NCBI GenBank assembly: GCA_910586005.1
Contig: CAJUHG010000111.1
Span: 1-5,272, forward strand
Direction of reading: 5' to 3'
Source: an uncultured Lachnospiraceae bacterium
GTDB taxonomy: Bacteria; Bacillota; Clostridia; Lachnospirales; Lachnospiraceae
DNA length: 5,272 bases
Shown here: in pieces, positions 1-5,272 of the stretch
How positions within the stretch are numbered: the stretch's first letter is position 1
Layout of the letters: every line of letters begins with the position of its first letter
Translations under genes and position numbers: made by a program
Notes under the pieces: model-generated
Seen by the model: only the letters and a program-made list of their open reading frames with translations
What the model was told of the DNA's origin: nothing
The model's database searches: none

Positions 1-699
1 ATCATCTACATATAACCAGTCTCTGACATTTTTTCCATCCCCATATACAGGTAATTTTTTTCCCTGTAATGCATTATTGATAATCAAAGGAATTAATTTT
101 TCTGGAAATTGATAAGGACCATAGTTATTAGAACAATTTGTAATATTCGCTGGAAAATGATAAGTGTCAATATATGACTTAACCAAAAAATCAGAACTCG
201 CTTTACTAGCAGAATAGGGGCTGTGAGGATCATATGGTGTCGTTTCATAAAAATAATTTCCTTCTTCTTCCAAAGAACCATATACTTCATCTGTGGAAAC
301 ATGAAGAAACTTCTTTCCTTCTTTATAACTTCCATCCTCTAATTCCCATGCTGCTTTGGCACAATTCAACATAACAGCGGTTCCCAATACATTCGTTTGC
401 ACAAATATTTCTGGATTTCTAATACTTCTATCCACATGACTTTCTGCTGCAAAATGTACCACTCTATCTATCTCATTTTCTTCAAAAATCTTACAAATGG
501 CTTCTTTATCACAAATATCCGCTTTTACAAAGGTATAATTCTCTCTATTTTCTACTCCTTTTAAATTTTCTAGATTTCCCGCATACGTAAGTTTGTCCAC
601 ATTGATAATTCTAATTTCATTTTCATATTTTTGAAACATATAATGAATATAATTGGAACCAATAAAACCTGCTCCACCAGTTACTAAATAAGTTCTCAT
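1..699 (-). CDS. rfbB: dTDP-glucose 4,6-dehydratase, N-terminal part (runs off left edge)
   Basis: This enzyme converts dTDP-D-glucose to dTDP-4-keto-6-deoxy-D-glucose using bound NAD+, the second step of dTDP-L-rhamnose synthesis in the cytoplasm. The 233 visible residues form an extended short-chain dehydrogenase (SDR). They show the Rossmann motif GGAGFIG at 8-14, the catalytic triplet TDE at 136-138 within STDEVYG, and the YSASK motif with Tyr162 and Lys166. Also present are NNYGPYQFPEKLIP at 191-204 and PVYGDGKNVRDWLYVDD at 217-233, all typical of RfbB/RmlB. The family is usually about 330-360 residues, so roughly the last third lies beyond position 1. The ATG is preceded by AAGGAGA (706-712), which fills almost the whole 13-nt gap after the rfbD stop, so the two genes are very probably co-transcribed and may be translationally coupled. 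No frameshift or missing catalytic residue is seen. Identification is close to certain. Confidence 0.97.
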   Translation of the reverse strand, partial: MRTYLVTGGAGFIGSNYIHYMFQKYENEIRIINVDKLTYAGNLENLKGVENRENYTFVKADICDKEAICKIFEENEIDRVVHFAAESHVDRSIRNPEIFVQTNVLGTAVMLNCAKAAWELEDGSYKEGKKFLHVSTDEVYGSLEEEGNYFYETTPYDPHSPYSASKASSDFLVKSYIDTYHFPANITNCSNNYGPYQFPEKLIPLIINNALQGKKLPVYGDGKNVRDWLYVDD

Positions 700-705
700 A
701 ATTAT

Positions 706-712
706 TCTCCTT
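706..712 (-). promoter_or_regulatory. Ribosome binding site of rfbB
   Basis: The minus strand reads AAGGAGA directly after the rfbD TAG stop and 6 nt before the rfbB ATG. It supports the chosen start and a tight rfbD-rfbB arrangement. Confidence 0.85.
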
Positions 713-1582
713 CTATAAAGTTGTTATATAGGTTTTTAAAGCATCTTTCCAATCTGCCATTTGAAAGTTACTGGTCAATTTTATCATATAATTTTCTAAA
801 TTAGAATACGCAGGTCTAGGTGCTTGATTTGGATTGCGGCGACAATATTCCTCTGTAGATACACGCTCTACTACAGTATTTTTTCCAGCCAATCTAAAAG
901 TTTCCTCTGCTAAATCCGCCCAACTACAACTTCCTTCACAAGTGGCATGAAACACTCCATAATTTTCTGTAGGTTCCAAAAAACGAATCATCTTTGCTAA
1001 CTCTACAGCACTTGTAGGATTTCCTACTTGGTCATCCACTACAGTGACCTTATTATAATTTTCCGCTAATCGTAACATAGTTTTTACAAAATTCTTACCA
1101 TCTCCATATAACCATGCAGTCCTTAAAATAAAGTATTTTTTTGCAAAGGCTTTTACAAAATTTTCACCTTCCAATTTTGTCTTACCATAAGCACTGTTAG
1201 GATTAGGAGTATCAAACTCTGTATAAGGTTTTTTTCCATTTCCATCAAACACATAATCTGTAGATACATGAATCAATTTCGCATTTATTTCACTCGCTGC
1301 TATACTTAAATTTCTAGGTCCAATCGCATTAATTTGATAGGCTCTATCCCATTCCTGTTCACATAAATCTACGGCTGTATGCGCTGCACAATTAATAATA
1401 ACATCTGGTTTTCTCTCACAAACAAAAGATAGAACTGCATCTACATTAGTAATATCAAGTGCAAACACATTCTCACTAGCTTGTACATCTGTATTGATAA
1501 ACTCTATTTGATTCTTATCATATTCCTTGTTAATTGCTCTTCCAAGCTGACCATTACAGCCTGTTACTAATATCTTTTTCAT
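713..1582 (-). CDS. rfbD: dTDP-4-dehydrorhamnose reductase
   Basis: RfbD performs the last step of dTDP-L-rhamnose synthesis, the NAD(P)H-dependent reduction of dTDP-4-keto-L-rhamnose. The protein has 289 residues, normal for the family. It carries the Rossmann motif TGCNGQLG at 7-14, a D-I pair near 43-44 that follows the adenine-binding region, NCAAHTAVDLCE at 64-75, STDYVFDG at 107-114, and the catalytic YGKTK with Tyr132 and Lys136. The C-terminal RPAYSNL-type segment is also typical. The reading frame is open further upstream to a GTG at 1639, but that codon has no ribosome binding site. The internal ATG at 1582 has GGAGG four bases upstream and gives the standard MKKILVTG N-terminus, so I use it. 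The stop lies 13 nt before rfbB, and the gene follows the glycosyltransferase after 63 nt. The usual AAYTAVDKAE segment reads AAHTAVDLCE here, a mild variation of the family consensus. Confidence 0.96.
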   Translation of the reverse strand: MKKILVTGCNGQLGRAINKEYDKNQIEFINTDVQASENVFALDITNVDAVLSFVCERKPDVIINCAAHTAVDLCEQEWDRAYQINAIGPRNLSIAASEINAKLIHVSTDYVFDGNGKKPYTEFDTPNPNSAYGKTKLEGENFVKAFAKKYFILRTAWLYGDGKNFVKTMLRLAENYNKVTVVDDQVGNPTSAVELAKMIRFLEPTENYGVFHATCEGSCSWADLAEETFRLAGKNTVVERVSTEEYCRRNPNQAPRPAYSNLENYMIKLTSNFQMADWKDALKTYITTL

Positions 1583-1586
1583 GTTT

Positions 1587-1591
1587 CCTCC
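1587..1591 (-). promoter_or_regulatory. Ribosome binding site that fixes the rfbD start
   Basis: GGAGG on the minus strand, followed by AAAC and ATG. It decides the start at 1582 over the longer in-frame GTG at 1639, which follows the sequence AATTACA and has no Shine-Dalgarno match. Confidence 0.85.
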
Positions 1592-1608
1592 ATTCTGTGC
1601 GTTTTTCA

Positions 1609-1637
1609 GCATATCATACTCTGTGAGTATATTATGC
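1609..1637. repeat. 29-nt interrupted palindrome between glycosyltransferase gene and rfbD
   Basis: The arms are GCATA (1609-1613) pairing with TATGC (1633-1637), and ATACTC (1616-1621) pairing with GAGTAT (1625-1630). A 2x2 mismatch separates the two stem parts and the central loop is TGT. In the transcript this would be an 11-bp stem with one internal loop, 18 nt upstream of the rfbD GGAGG. Neither strand has a T-run after it, so it does not look like an intrinsic terminator. A DNA operator, an RNase-protecting stem or a translation-modulating hairpin are all possible. The structure is seen directly; its function is unknown. Confidence 0.7.
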
Positions 1638-1645
1638 ACTGTAAT

Positions 1646-2539
1646 TTACAACATTCGATTTATCATAAATAATATTCTCATTATCACTTCATCTAATACA
1701 CTTTGTCGATATATCTTGCGATTTCCAATTATTTTTATTTTACCAGAAAACTTTTCTGCCTCTAAAATATTTTGCACTAATATATCTTTTGGGATATCTC
1801 CTTGATACAATCTAGAAAAATCTGATAATTGAGCTTTTAATTTTCCTTGATTTTTTCTTAAATAGGCAGCTTTTAACTGCACATTTCCCCAAAAACCTCC
1901 TTTTGCTCCAACTACATTCTTTCCATGTTGTCGATACAAAATATATGCATTTTTATCAAAAATAACAGTTCCAACATAAGAAGCAACCAGATAAGACCAC
2001 CAGTCATGCAAAATTGCATGTTCTGGCAGTCTTGAAATTAAAATATCCACCAGTTTTCGATTAAGGACAGCCGTACACCCAGTACAAATACATTCTATGA
2101 CTGCATTTCCAAAACCCGGAACTAGTTCCTGATTATTCTGTTTTTTCATTGGATTCAATTTATCATCCACTAAAATTTTATTGCTACAATACAATGCTGG
2201 TCCTGTTTCTTGTTCCAATTTTAAAATTGCAGATTCAATCTTATTGTTTAACCACATATCATCTTGATCACAAAAAGCTACATATTCTGCAGTACTTTTT
2301 TTTAACAGTTCAAAAAAACTCTTTGTAACACCTATATTTTTCCCCTCATAAAACAGGATATTCTTATATTTCTCACTATAATTTCTTAAAATTTCTCGCG
2401 TTCCATCTTGAGAACCATCATCTCGCACTAAAATCTCTATATTTTTCCAAGTTTGAGCTAACAAACTTTCTATCTGTTCTTCTAGAAACTGTTCTCCTTG
2501 ATAGGTAGACAACAAAATCTGCACTTTTTTCATTTCCAT
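1646..2539 (-). CDS. Family 2 glycosyltransferase, probable rhamnosyltransferase
   Basis: This is a GT-A-fold transferase of 297 residues that moves a sugar from a nucleotide donor to a growing surface glycan. The N-terminus LLSTYQGEQFLEEQI (9-23), RDDGS at 39-43 and the metal-binding DQDD at 91-94, followed by MW, are the nucleotide-sugar-binding hallmarks of GT2. HDWW at 178-181 and YRQHGKNVVG at 202-211 are typical of the subgroup commonly annotated as alpha-1,3-rhamnosyltransferase (RgpB/RfbF-like). No membrane segment or signal peptide is visible, so it likely works at the inner face of the membrane. The ATG at 2539 has AGGA at 2547-2550 with suitable spacing; a second ATG two codons later fits the spacing less well. 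The adjacent rfbD and rfbB genes make dTDP-rhamnose a plausible donor, which is inference. Linkage and acceptor cannot be read from the sequence. GT2 assignment is very sure; rhamnosyl specificity is moderate. Confidence 0.9.
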   Translation of the reverse strand: MEMKKVQILLSTYQGEQFLEEQIESLLAQTWKNIEILVRDDGSQDGTREILRNYSEKYKNILFYEGKNIGVTKSFFELLKKSTAEYVAFCDQDDMWLNNKIESAILKLEQETGPALYCSNKILVDDKLNPMKKQNNQELVPGFGNAVIECICTGCTAVLNRKLVDILISRLPEHAILHDWWSYLVASYVGTVIFDKNAYILYRQHGKNVVGAKGGFWGNVQLKAAYLRKNQGKLKAQLSDFSRLYQGDIPKDILVQNILEAEKFSGKIKIIGNRKIYRQSVLDEVIMRILFMINRML

Positions 2540-2582
2540 AATATGATCCTGTTATTCTTATAGTCCATTCTCTACGATTACT

Positions 2583-2612
2583 ATCATACCCTAAAGTATT
2601 TCTTTTTTACAA
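2583..2612 (-). promoter_or_regulatory. Candidate vegetative promoter for the glycosyltransferase-rhamnose genes
   Basis: On the minus strand a -35-like TTGTAA (2612-2607) is followed by an 18-nt spacer and a -10-like TATGAT (2588-2583), which match the consensus at 4 of 6 and 5 of 6 positions. Transcription would begin near 2576, leaving a leader of about 37 nt before the ATG at 2539. The -35 box begins one base after the ptsH stop. No intrinsic terminator is visible between ptsH and this site, so it may add to read-through from upstream rather than replace it. The call rests on pattern alone in AT-rich DNA. Confidence 0.45.
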
Positions 2613-2613
2613 C

Positions 2614-2877
2614 TTATTCTCCTAGTCCATTTTCCACTGCTGCAACAACAGCCTGAAGTGCTTCTTCTTCATCTTCTCCTTCACAGACAAATTCTATGGA
2701 ATCTCCAGATTTAATACATGCTCCTAATACGCTCAATACACTCTTCGCATTTGCTGTCCCACCTTTAAAATTAAAGGTAATCAAAGCTTTATATTTTACT
2801 GCTTCTTTACATAAAATTCCTGCTGGCCGTAAATGTAGCCCTGTAGGATTCTTTATTGTTACTTTCTGACTAACCAT
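2614..2877 (-). CDS. ptsH: HPr family phosphocarrier protein
   Basis: HPr carries phosphate from Enzyme I to the EIIA domains of the sugar phosphotransferase system. In Firmicutes its Ser46-phosphorylated form is also the co-repressor of CcpA in carbon catabolite repression. The 87-residue length is standard. The active-site motif GLHLRPA at 13-19 places the phosphorylated histidine at 15. TANAKSVLSVLGA at 41-53 places the regulatory serine at 46, the site of HPr kinase/phosphorylase. His15 separates it from Crh-type paralogues, which lack that histidine. GGAGG (2885-2889) sits 7 nt before the ATG. It follows glmM by only 23 nt, so it is very likely in the same transcript. There is no ptsI immediately downstream, unlike the classical ptsHI operon. 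A separate second HPr elsewhere in the genome is possible, so whether this is the main PTS HPr is uncertain. Confidence 0.95.
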   Translation of the reverse strand: MVSQKVTIKNPTGLHLRPAGILCKEAVKYKALITFNFKGGTANAKSVLSVLGACIKSGDSIEFVCEGEDEEEALQAVVAAVENGLGE

Positions 2878-2900
2878 TTTCTTTCCTCCAATACCATTTG

Positions 2901-4250
2901 TTATAACATATTCTGCATAATTAAATCTGCCAAATCTTTGGCATCTTGCGATATTTCTACTTGGTTTTTCCCCTCAATCATAACTCGAACAAGTGGCTCT
3001 GTTCCTGAAGGACGAATCAATACCCTACCTTCTCCTGCAAATTTCTGCTCTAATTTCTGAACCGCCTGAGCAATTTCTGGATATTCCATAAAATGCTCTT
3101 TCTTATGATTAGGTACTCTAGCATTCACTAATGCCTGAGGAAGAACTTCCATGATCTGAGATAGCTGAGAAAGTGTCTGTTTTGTCTCTACCATAACTTC
3201 TAACAAATGTAATGCACTTAATAATCCATCACCTGTAGTATTTTCATCTAAAAAAATAATATGCCCTGACTGTTCTCCTCCAATATTGTACCCATTTTCT
3301 CTCATATTTTCCAAAACATATCGGTCTCCCACTTTTGTCTGTACAATATGAATGCCACATTTTTCTCCCATCAATGTAAATCCAAGATTACTCATAACAG
3401 TTCCAACAATGGTATTCTTCTTTAAATTGCCATGATCTTTCATGTAATTTCCAATAATTGCCATTACCTGATCACCATCTACCACATTGCCCTTCTCATC
3501 CACAGCCAACATACGGTCTGCATCTCCATCAAATGCAAGCCCTATATCTGCTTTTTCATACACTACTCTTGCACGAAGCTCATCCATATGTGTAGAGCCA
3601 CAGTTGGCATTGATATTACTGCCATCAGGATTTGTATGAATTGCTACTAAATGTGCACCTAATCCTTTTAAAGTCTCAACTGCTGTGTAATGTGCTGCTC
3701 CCTCTGCACAATCTATCACAATTTTTAATCCATCTAAATTTACTGGTACAGTTTTTTTCATAAAAAATACATATTCTTCTCTTGCATCAAACCGATAACT
3801 AACTTTTCCAATCCCAGAGCCAAGAGGCATTGTTACATCCTTCATTCCATTGTTAATCAAGGATTCTATTTCATCTTCTAATTCATCAGAAAGTTTGTAT
3901 CCCTCTCCATTAAAAAACTTAATTCCATTAAACTCCATAGGATTATGAGATGCAGAAATCACAACACCAGCATCCACTTTATGTTTTTTTGTCAGATATG
4001 CAATTGCTGGTGTAGGTACCACTCCCATATAGACAGCATTTGCCCCTACAGAACAAATACCTGCCATCAATGCATTTGCCAACATTCCTCCAGATATTCT
4101 AGTATCACACCCAACAATAATGGTTGGCTGGTGAGCTTTTTCTTTTGTGAGCACATAAGCTCCTGCCTGCCCTAATTTCATTGCTAATTCAATTGTAAGC
4201 TCTGTACCTGCCACACCACGTACACCATCTGTTCCAAACATTCTTGCCAT
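2901..4250 (-). CDS. glmM: Phosphoglucosamine mutase
   Basis: GlmM interconverts glucosamine-6-phosphate and glucosamine-1-phosphate, the committed route to UDP-GlcNAc for peptidoglycan and other envelope glycans. The protein is 449 residues, the normal size, and all four signature loops are intact. FGTDGVRG is at 5-12, and the active-site ISASHNP at 98-104 has Ser101 as the phosphorylated residue. The magnesium loop is DGDADR at 241-246, the sugar-binding loop GGEQSGH at 324-330, and the phosphate-binding loop RPSGTEP at 413-419. The ATG at 4250 has AAGAGG (4261-4266) 10 nt upstream; Met4 would be too far from it. In B. subtilis, S. aureus and L. lactis, GlmM binds and restrains the diadenylate cyclase CdaA. 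The upstream cdaR gene suggests the same locus type here. ptsH follows after 23 nt. A phosphomannomutase relative is unlikely given these motifs and the context. Confidence 0.98.
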   Translation of the reverse strand: MARMFGTDGVRGVAGTELTIELAMKLGQAGAYVLTKEKAHQPTIIVGCDTRISGGMLANALMAGICSVGANAVYMGVVPTPAIAYLTKKHKVDAGVVISASHNPMEFNGIKFFNGEGYKLSDELEDEIESLINNGMKDVTMPLGSGIGKVSYRFDAREEYVFFMKKTVPVNLDGLKIVIDCAEGAAHYTAVETLKGLGAHLVAIHTNPDGSNINANCGSTHMDELRARVVYEKADIGLAFDGDADRMLAVDEKGNVVDGDQVMAIIGNYMKDHGNLKKNTIVGTVMSNLGFTLMGEKCGIHIVQTKVGDRYVLENMRENGYNIGGEQSGHIIFLDENTTGDGLLSALHLLEVMVETKQTLSQLSQIMEVLPQALVNARVPNHKKEHFMEYPEIAQAVQKLEQKFAGEGRVLIRPSGTEPLVRVMIEGKNQVEISQDAKDLADLIMQNML

Positions 4251-4258
4251 AATTATTC

Positions 4259-4277
4259 TACCTCTTAATCTTATTTA
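4259..4277 (-). repeat. Direct repeat copy 1, containing the glmM ribosome binding site
   Basis: The plus strand reads TACCTCTTAATCTTATTTA. It differs from the copy at 4326-4343 by a single inserted T at 4269. On the minus strand it contains AAGAGG (4266-4261), which is the only good ribosome binding site for glmM. Confidence 0.7.
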
Positions 4278-4303
4278 TTGATAATATTTACTAATACATA
4301 ACC

Positions 4304-4325
4304 ACAAGAAATACGATTTTCTTGT
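4304..4325 (-). repeat. Hairpin B in the glmM leader
   Basis: ACAAGAAA (4304-4311) and TTTCTTGT (4318-4325) form a perfect 8-bp inverted repeat around a 6-nt loop. The outer seven base pairs are identical to those of hairpin A. No T-run follows on either strand at the distance expected of an intrinsic terminator. Confidence 0.65.
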
Positions 4326-4343
4326 TACCTCTTAACTTATTTA
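4326..4343 (-). repeat. Direct repeat copy 2, an extra ribosome-binding-like site
   Basis: The plus strand reads TACCTCTTAACTTATTTA, equal to the 4259-4277 copy except for one missing T. It therefore carries a second AAGAGG (4333-4328). It abuts hairpin B directly and no gene starts nearby apart from the two-codon frame at 4299-4291. Confidence 0.65.
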
Positions 4344-4394
4344 ATACAAAAATATGATAACACTATTTTTTATTACTTCTATCATACATGAAAC

Positions 4395-4419
4395 ACAAGA
4401 ATACCATCTTTATTCTTGT
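4395..4419 (-). repeat. Hairpin A in the glmM leader
   Basis: ACAAGAATA (4395-4403) and TATTCTTGT (4411-4419) form a perfect 9-bp inverted repeat around a 7-nt loop. On the transcribed strand the bases that follow are GTTTCATG, not a U-run, so a simple terminator is not supported. It shares the ACAAGAA/TTCTTGT stem with hairpin B. Confidence 0.65.
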
Positions 4420-4475
4420 TGTAGAGTGTAGGTCAGCTCTGCAAATAAAAACAAATCCGCACCCCTGCAATATGC

Positions 4476-5272
4476 TTATCTTCTTTCATCTTCTGTATTA
4501 TCTTCTCTATCTTCTCTGTCATCTCTGTTACTATCTTCTTCATCTCTTGAATTTGTATCATTTTCTTGGGTCTCGTCTCGATTATTTTCTGATTCCTCTG
4601 ATTCTTCAGGCTCTACCGTTTTATCCTCAATGGTAAGTTGCACATTTACATTACCACTTAACTCAAACTTATCATTGGGAAGTGTTATATTAAGCTCCAA
4701 ATTATGAACGCCTGGTTCTAGTCCTGTCAAGTCTAAGGCTGCCTTGATATCTTCAGCTTCCAGCGTCTCCATATTTTCCTTTAATGCTCGCACTGTAATT
4801 GAAACAGTATTCCCATTAAATTTAAATTCATAATTGCTATTTAATCCTGTGACTACAATATCATCCATAGAAAGGTGAAAATTCTTTGTCTCCTTTTGTT
4901 CTATCAGTACTTTTACTGCAATCTGATTTGCAGTTTCATCTACAAGAGAAATTCCTCCATCTCCTAGATATGGAGTGATATCAATCGTAGTATCCAAATC
5001 ACTTTTCGCACCATCTATGTTAATTACATCTGCTGGAATATTAATAACATTGATTCCATTTAACAATGCTGCCTCACCTTTGACCAACACCGTTTCTGGT
5101 GCAAACTCTACACCTCTATACTGATATCCATCTGCTGGAGTTCCACTTACCTGACAGCGTACCGAAACACTTTTGGTTCCCAAAATATTAGCTCTAATTG
5201 TAACAGTACCTTGATTCATTTCCAATAACTCTGAAGTAATTGTTTTCCCATTTTCATCATAGAGTACAGGCA
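4476..5272 (-). CDS. cdaR: YbbR-domain protein, CdaR-like regulator of diadenylate cyclase, C-terminal part
   Basis: CdaR proteins are anchored by an N-terminal membrane segment, carry several extracytoplasmic YbbR domains, and modulate the c-di-AMP synthase CdaA. Only the last 264 residues are visible; the frame stays open through 5272, so the anchor and earlier domains lie beyond the window. An in-frame TTG at 5225 could be mistaken for a start but is internal, since residues before it (VLYDENGK) continue the domain. The visible part looks like two beta-rich YbbR repeats. The first runs to about LIEQK and includes the typical VSGTPADGYQYRGVEFAPE segment. The second runs from KNFHLSMDDI to NVNVQLTIED and includes GLEPGVHNLEL. 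After these comes a 47-residue charged tail. The neighbouring glmM fits the conserved cdaA-cdaR-glmM arrangement. Family assignment is strong; the regulatory role is inferred from family and context, because cdaA itself is not in view. Confidence 0.88.
   Translation of the reverse strand, partial: PVLYDENGKTITSELLEMNQGTVTIRANILGTKSVSVRCQVSGTPADGYQYRGVEFAPETVLVKGEAALLNGINVINIPADVINIDGAKSDLDTTIDITPYLGDGGISLVDETANQIAVKVLIEQKETKNFHLSMDDIVVTGLNSNYEFKFNGNTVSITVRALKENMETLEAEDIKAALDLTGLEPGVHNLELNITLPNDKFELSGNVNVQLTIEDKTVEPEESEESENNRDETQENDTNSRDEEDSNRDDREDREDNTEDERR
4479..4619 (-). repeat. Low-complexity acidic/arginine tail region of cdaR with a tandem 9-mer
   Basis: This purine-rich coding stretch encodes the last 47 residues of the CdaR-like protein, with 23 Asp/Glu, 7 Arg and many Ser, Asn and Thr. 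It includes DREDRED near the end. At DNA level ATCTTCTCT occurs twice in tandem on the plus strand (4500-4508 and 4509-4517), with degenerate copies on either side, as expected for a tract that grows or shrinks by replication slippage. The stop is the first TAA, with no frame disruption. Confidence 0.75.

Larger units (their letters stand above)
4251..4475 (-). other. cdaR-glmM spacer (225 nt) with hairpins and repeated sequence
   Basis: This AT-rich spacer has no gene of its own. On the transcribed minus strand it holds, in order, a weak stem and U-rich stretch just after the cdaR stop, hairpin A (4419-4395), and an upstream copy of the ribosome-binding region (4343-4326). Hairpin B (4325-4304) follows, then a two-codon reading frame ATG TAT TAG (4299-4291), and finally the glmM ribosome-binding copy (4277-4259). 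No promoter stands out. The best match, TTGTGG with TATTAT downstream of hairpin B, has only a 15-nt spacer. The length and structure suggest a regulated or processed leader for glmM, which is inference. Confidence 0.6.

Noticed and set aside
93..335. Minus-strand open frame inside rfbB
   Set aside because: It overlaps rfbB in another frame, and its product is rich in Ile/Met/Lys with no recognisable domain, as expected from AT-rich shadow translation.
1583..1639. Longer rfbD start at GTG 1639, adding 19 residues
   Set aside because: No Shine-Dalgarno sequence precedes it, the added residues run through the palindrome, and the strong GGAGG before ATG 1582 gives the canonical MKKILVTG start.
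4441..4470. Terminator after cdaR: a TTGCA/TGCGG stem with GGGG loop followed by a T-rich stretch on the minus strand
   Set aside because: The stem has only three Watson-Crick pairs plus two G-T pairs, too weak for a confident intrinsic terminator. Leaky termination cannot be excluded.
4251..4475. glmS-type ribozyme or another known riboswitch upstream of glmM
   Set aside because: I see no conserved core of a known riboswitch class. The glmS ribozyme belongs to glmS, and the stems here are short simple hairpins.
3432..4636. Plus-strand open frames of about 70-80 codons (3432-3650, 3945-4175, 4388-4636), and another at 1581-1805
   Set aside because: They lie antisense to glmM, cdaR, the glycosyltransferase gene and the rfbD start. 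Their products are Cys/His/Ile-rich with no domain, and none has a convincing ribosome binding site.
5223..5225. TTG at 5225 as the start of the CdaR-like protein
   Set aside because: The frame is open to the window edge, upstream residues continue a YbbR domain, and no ribosome binding site lies just upstream. The gene is simply cut by the window.
1..5272. CRISPR array, transposon ends, tRNA/rRNA genes, phage or defence genes
   Set aside because: No spaced direct repeats, transposase motifs, cloverleaf-like sequence or nuclease/toxin motifs were seen. The window is almost fully explained by six envelope and signalling genes.

Overview
The window comes from an AT-rich, low-GC Gram-positive bacterium, most likely a member of the Clostridia and probably of the Lachnospiraceae. 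The evidence is the strong GGAGG-type ribosome binding sites, the A/T-ending codons, a Firmicutes-type HPr carrying both His15 and Ser46, and a CdaR (YbbR)-GlmM gene pair. The family-level placement rests on remembered similarity of the HPr and RfbD sequences and is inference. Every convincing gene lies on the minus strand, so transcription runs from high to low coordinates. The right edge (5272) is upstream and the left edge (1) is downstream.

Upstream half (5272 to 2614): the C-terminal part of a CdaR/YbbR-domain protein, with an unusual acidic and arginine-rich tail, is followed by a 225-nt spacer, then glmM (phosphoglucosamine mutase) and ptsH (HPr) 23 nt later. In Firmicutes, cdaA-cdaR-glmM is a conserved locus joining c-di-AMP synthesis to UDP-GlcNAc and peptidoglycan precursor supply. 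cdaA would be expected just beyond the right edge. The cdaR-glmM spacer is the most structured non-coding stretch. It holds two hairpins with the same 7-bp stem and a near-duplicate of the glmM ribosome-binding region.

Downstream half (2539 to 1): a family 2 glycosyltransferase of the kind often annotated as rhamnosyltransferase, then rfbD and the N-terminal two thirds of rfbB, which encode two enzymes of dTDP-L-rhamnose synthesis. A plausible vegetative promoter lies in the 74-nt gap after ptsH, so this half may be its own transcription unit. A 29-nt interrupted palindrome lies between the glycosyltransferase and rfbD. The rest of the rhamnose cluster, such as rfbA, rfbC and further transferases, probably continues past the left edge.

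Together the genes supply cell-envelope precursors: GlmM makes GlcN-1-P for UDP-GlcNAc, RfbB and RfbD make dTDP-rhamnose, and the glycosyltransferase uses an activated sugar, plausibly dTDP-rhamnose. HPr and CdaR bring in carbon-status and c-di-AMP signalling. I see no mobile element, CRISPR array, RNA gene or clearly new defence-type system. The points worth a second look are the cdaR-glmM leader, the CdaR tail, the co-localised HPr and the palindrome before rfbD.
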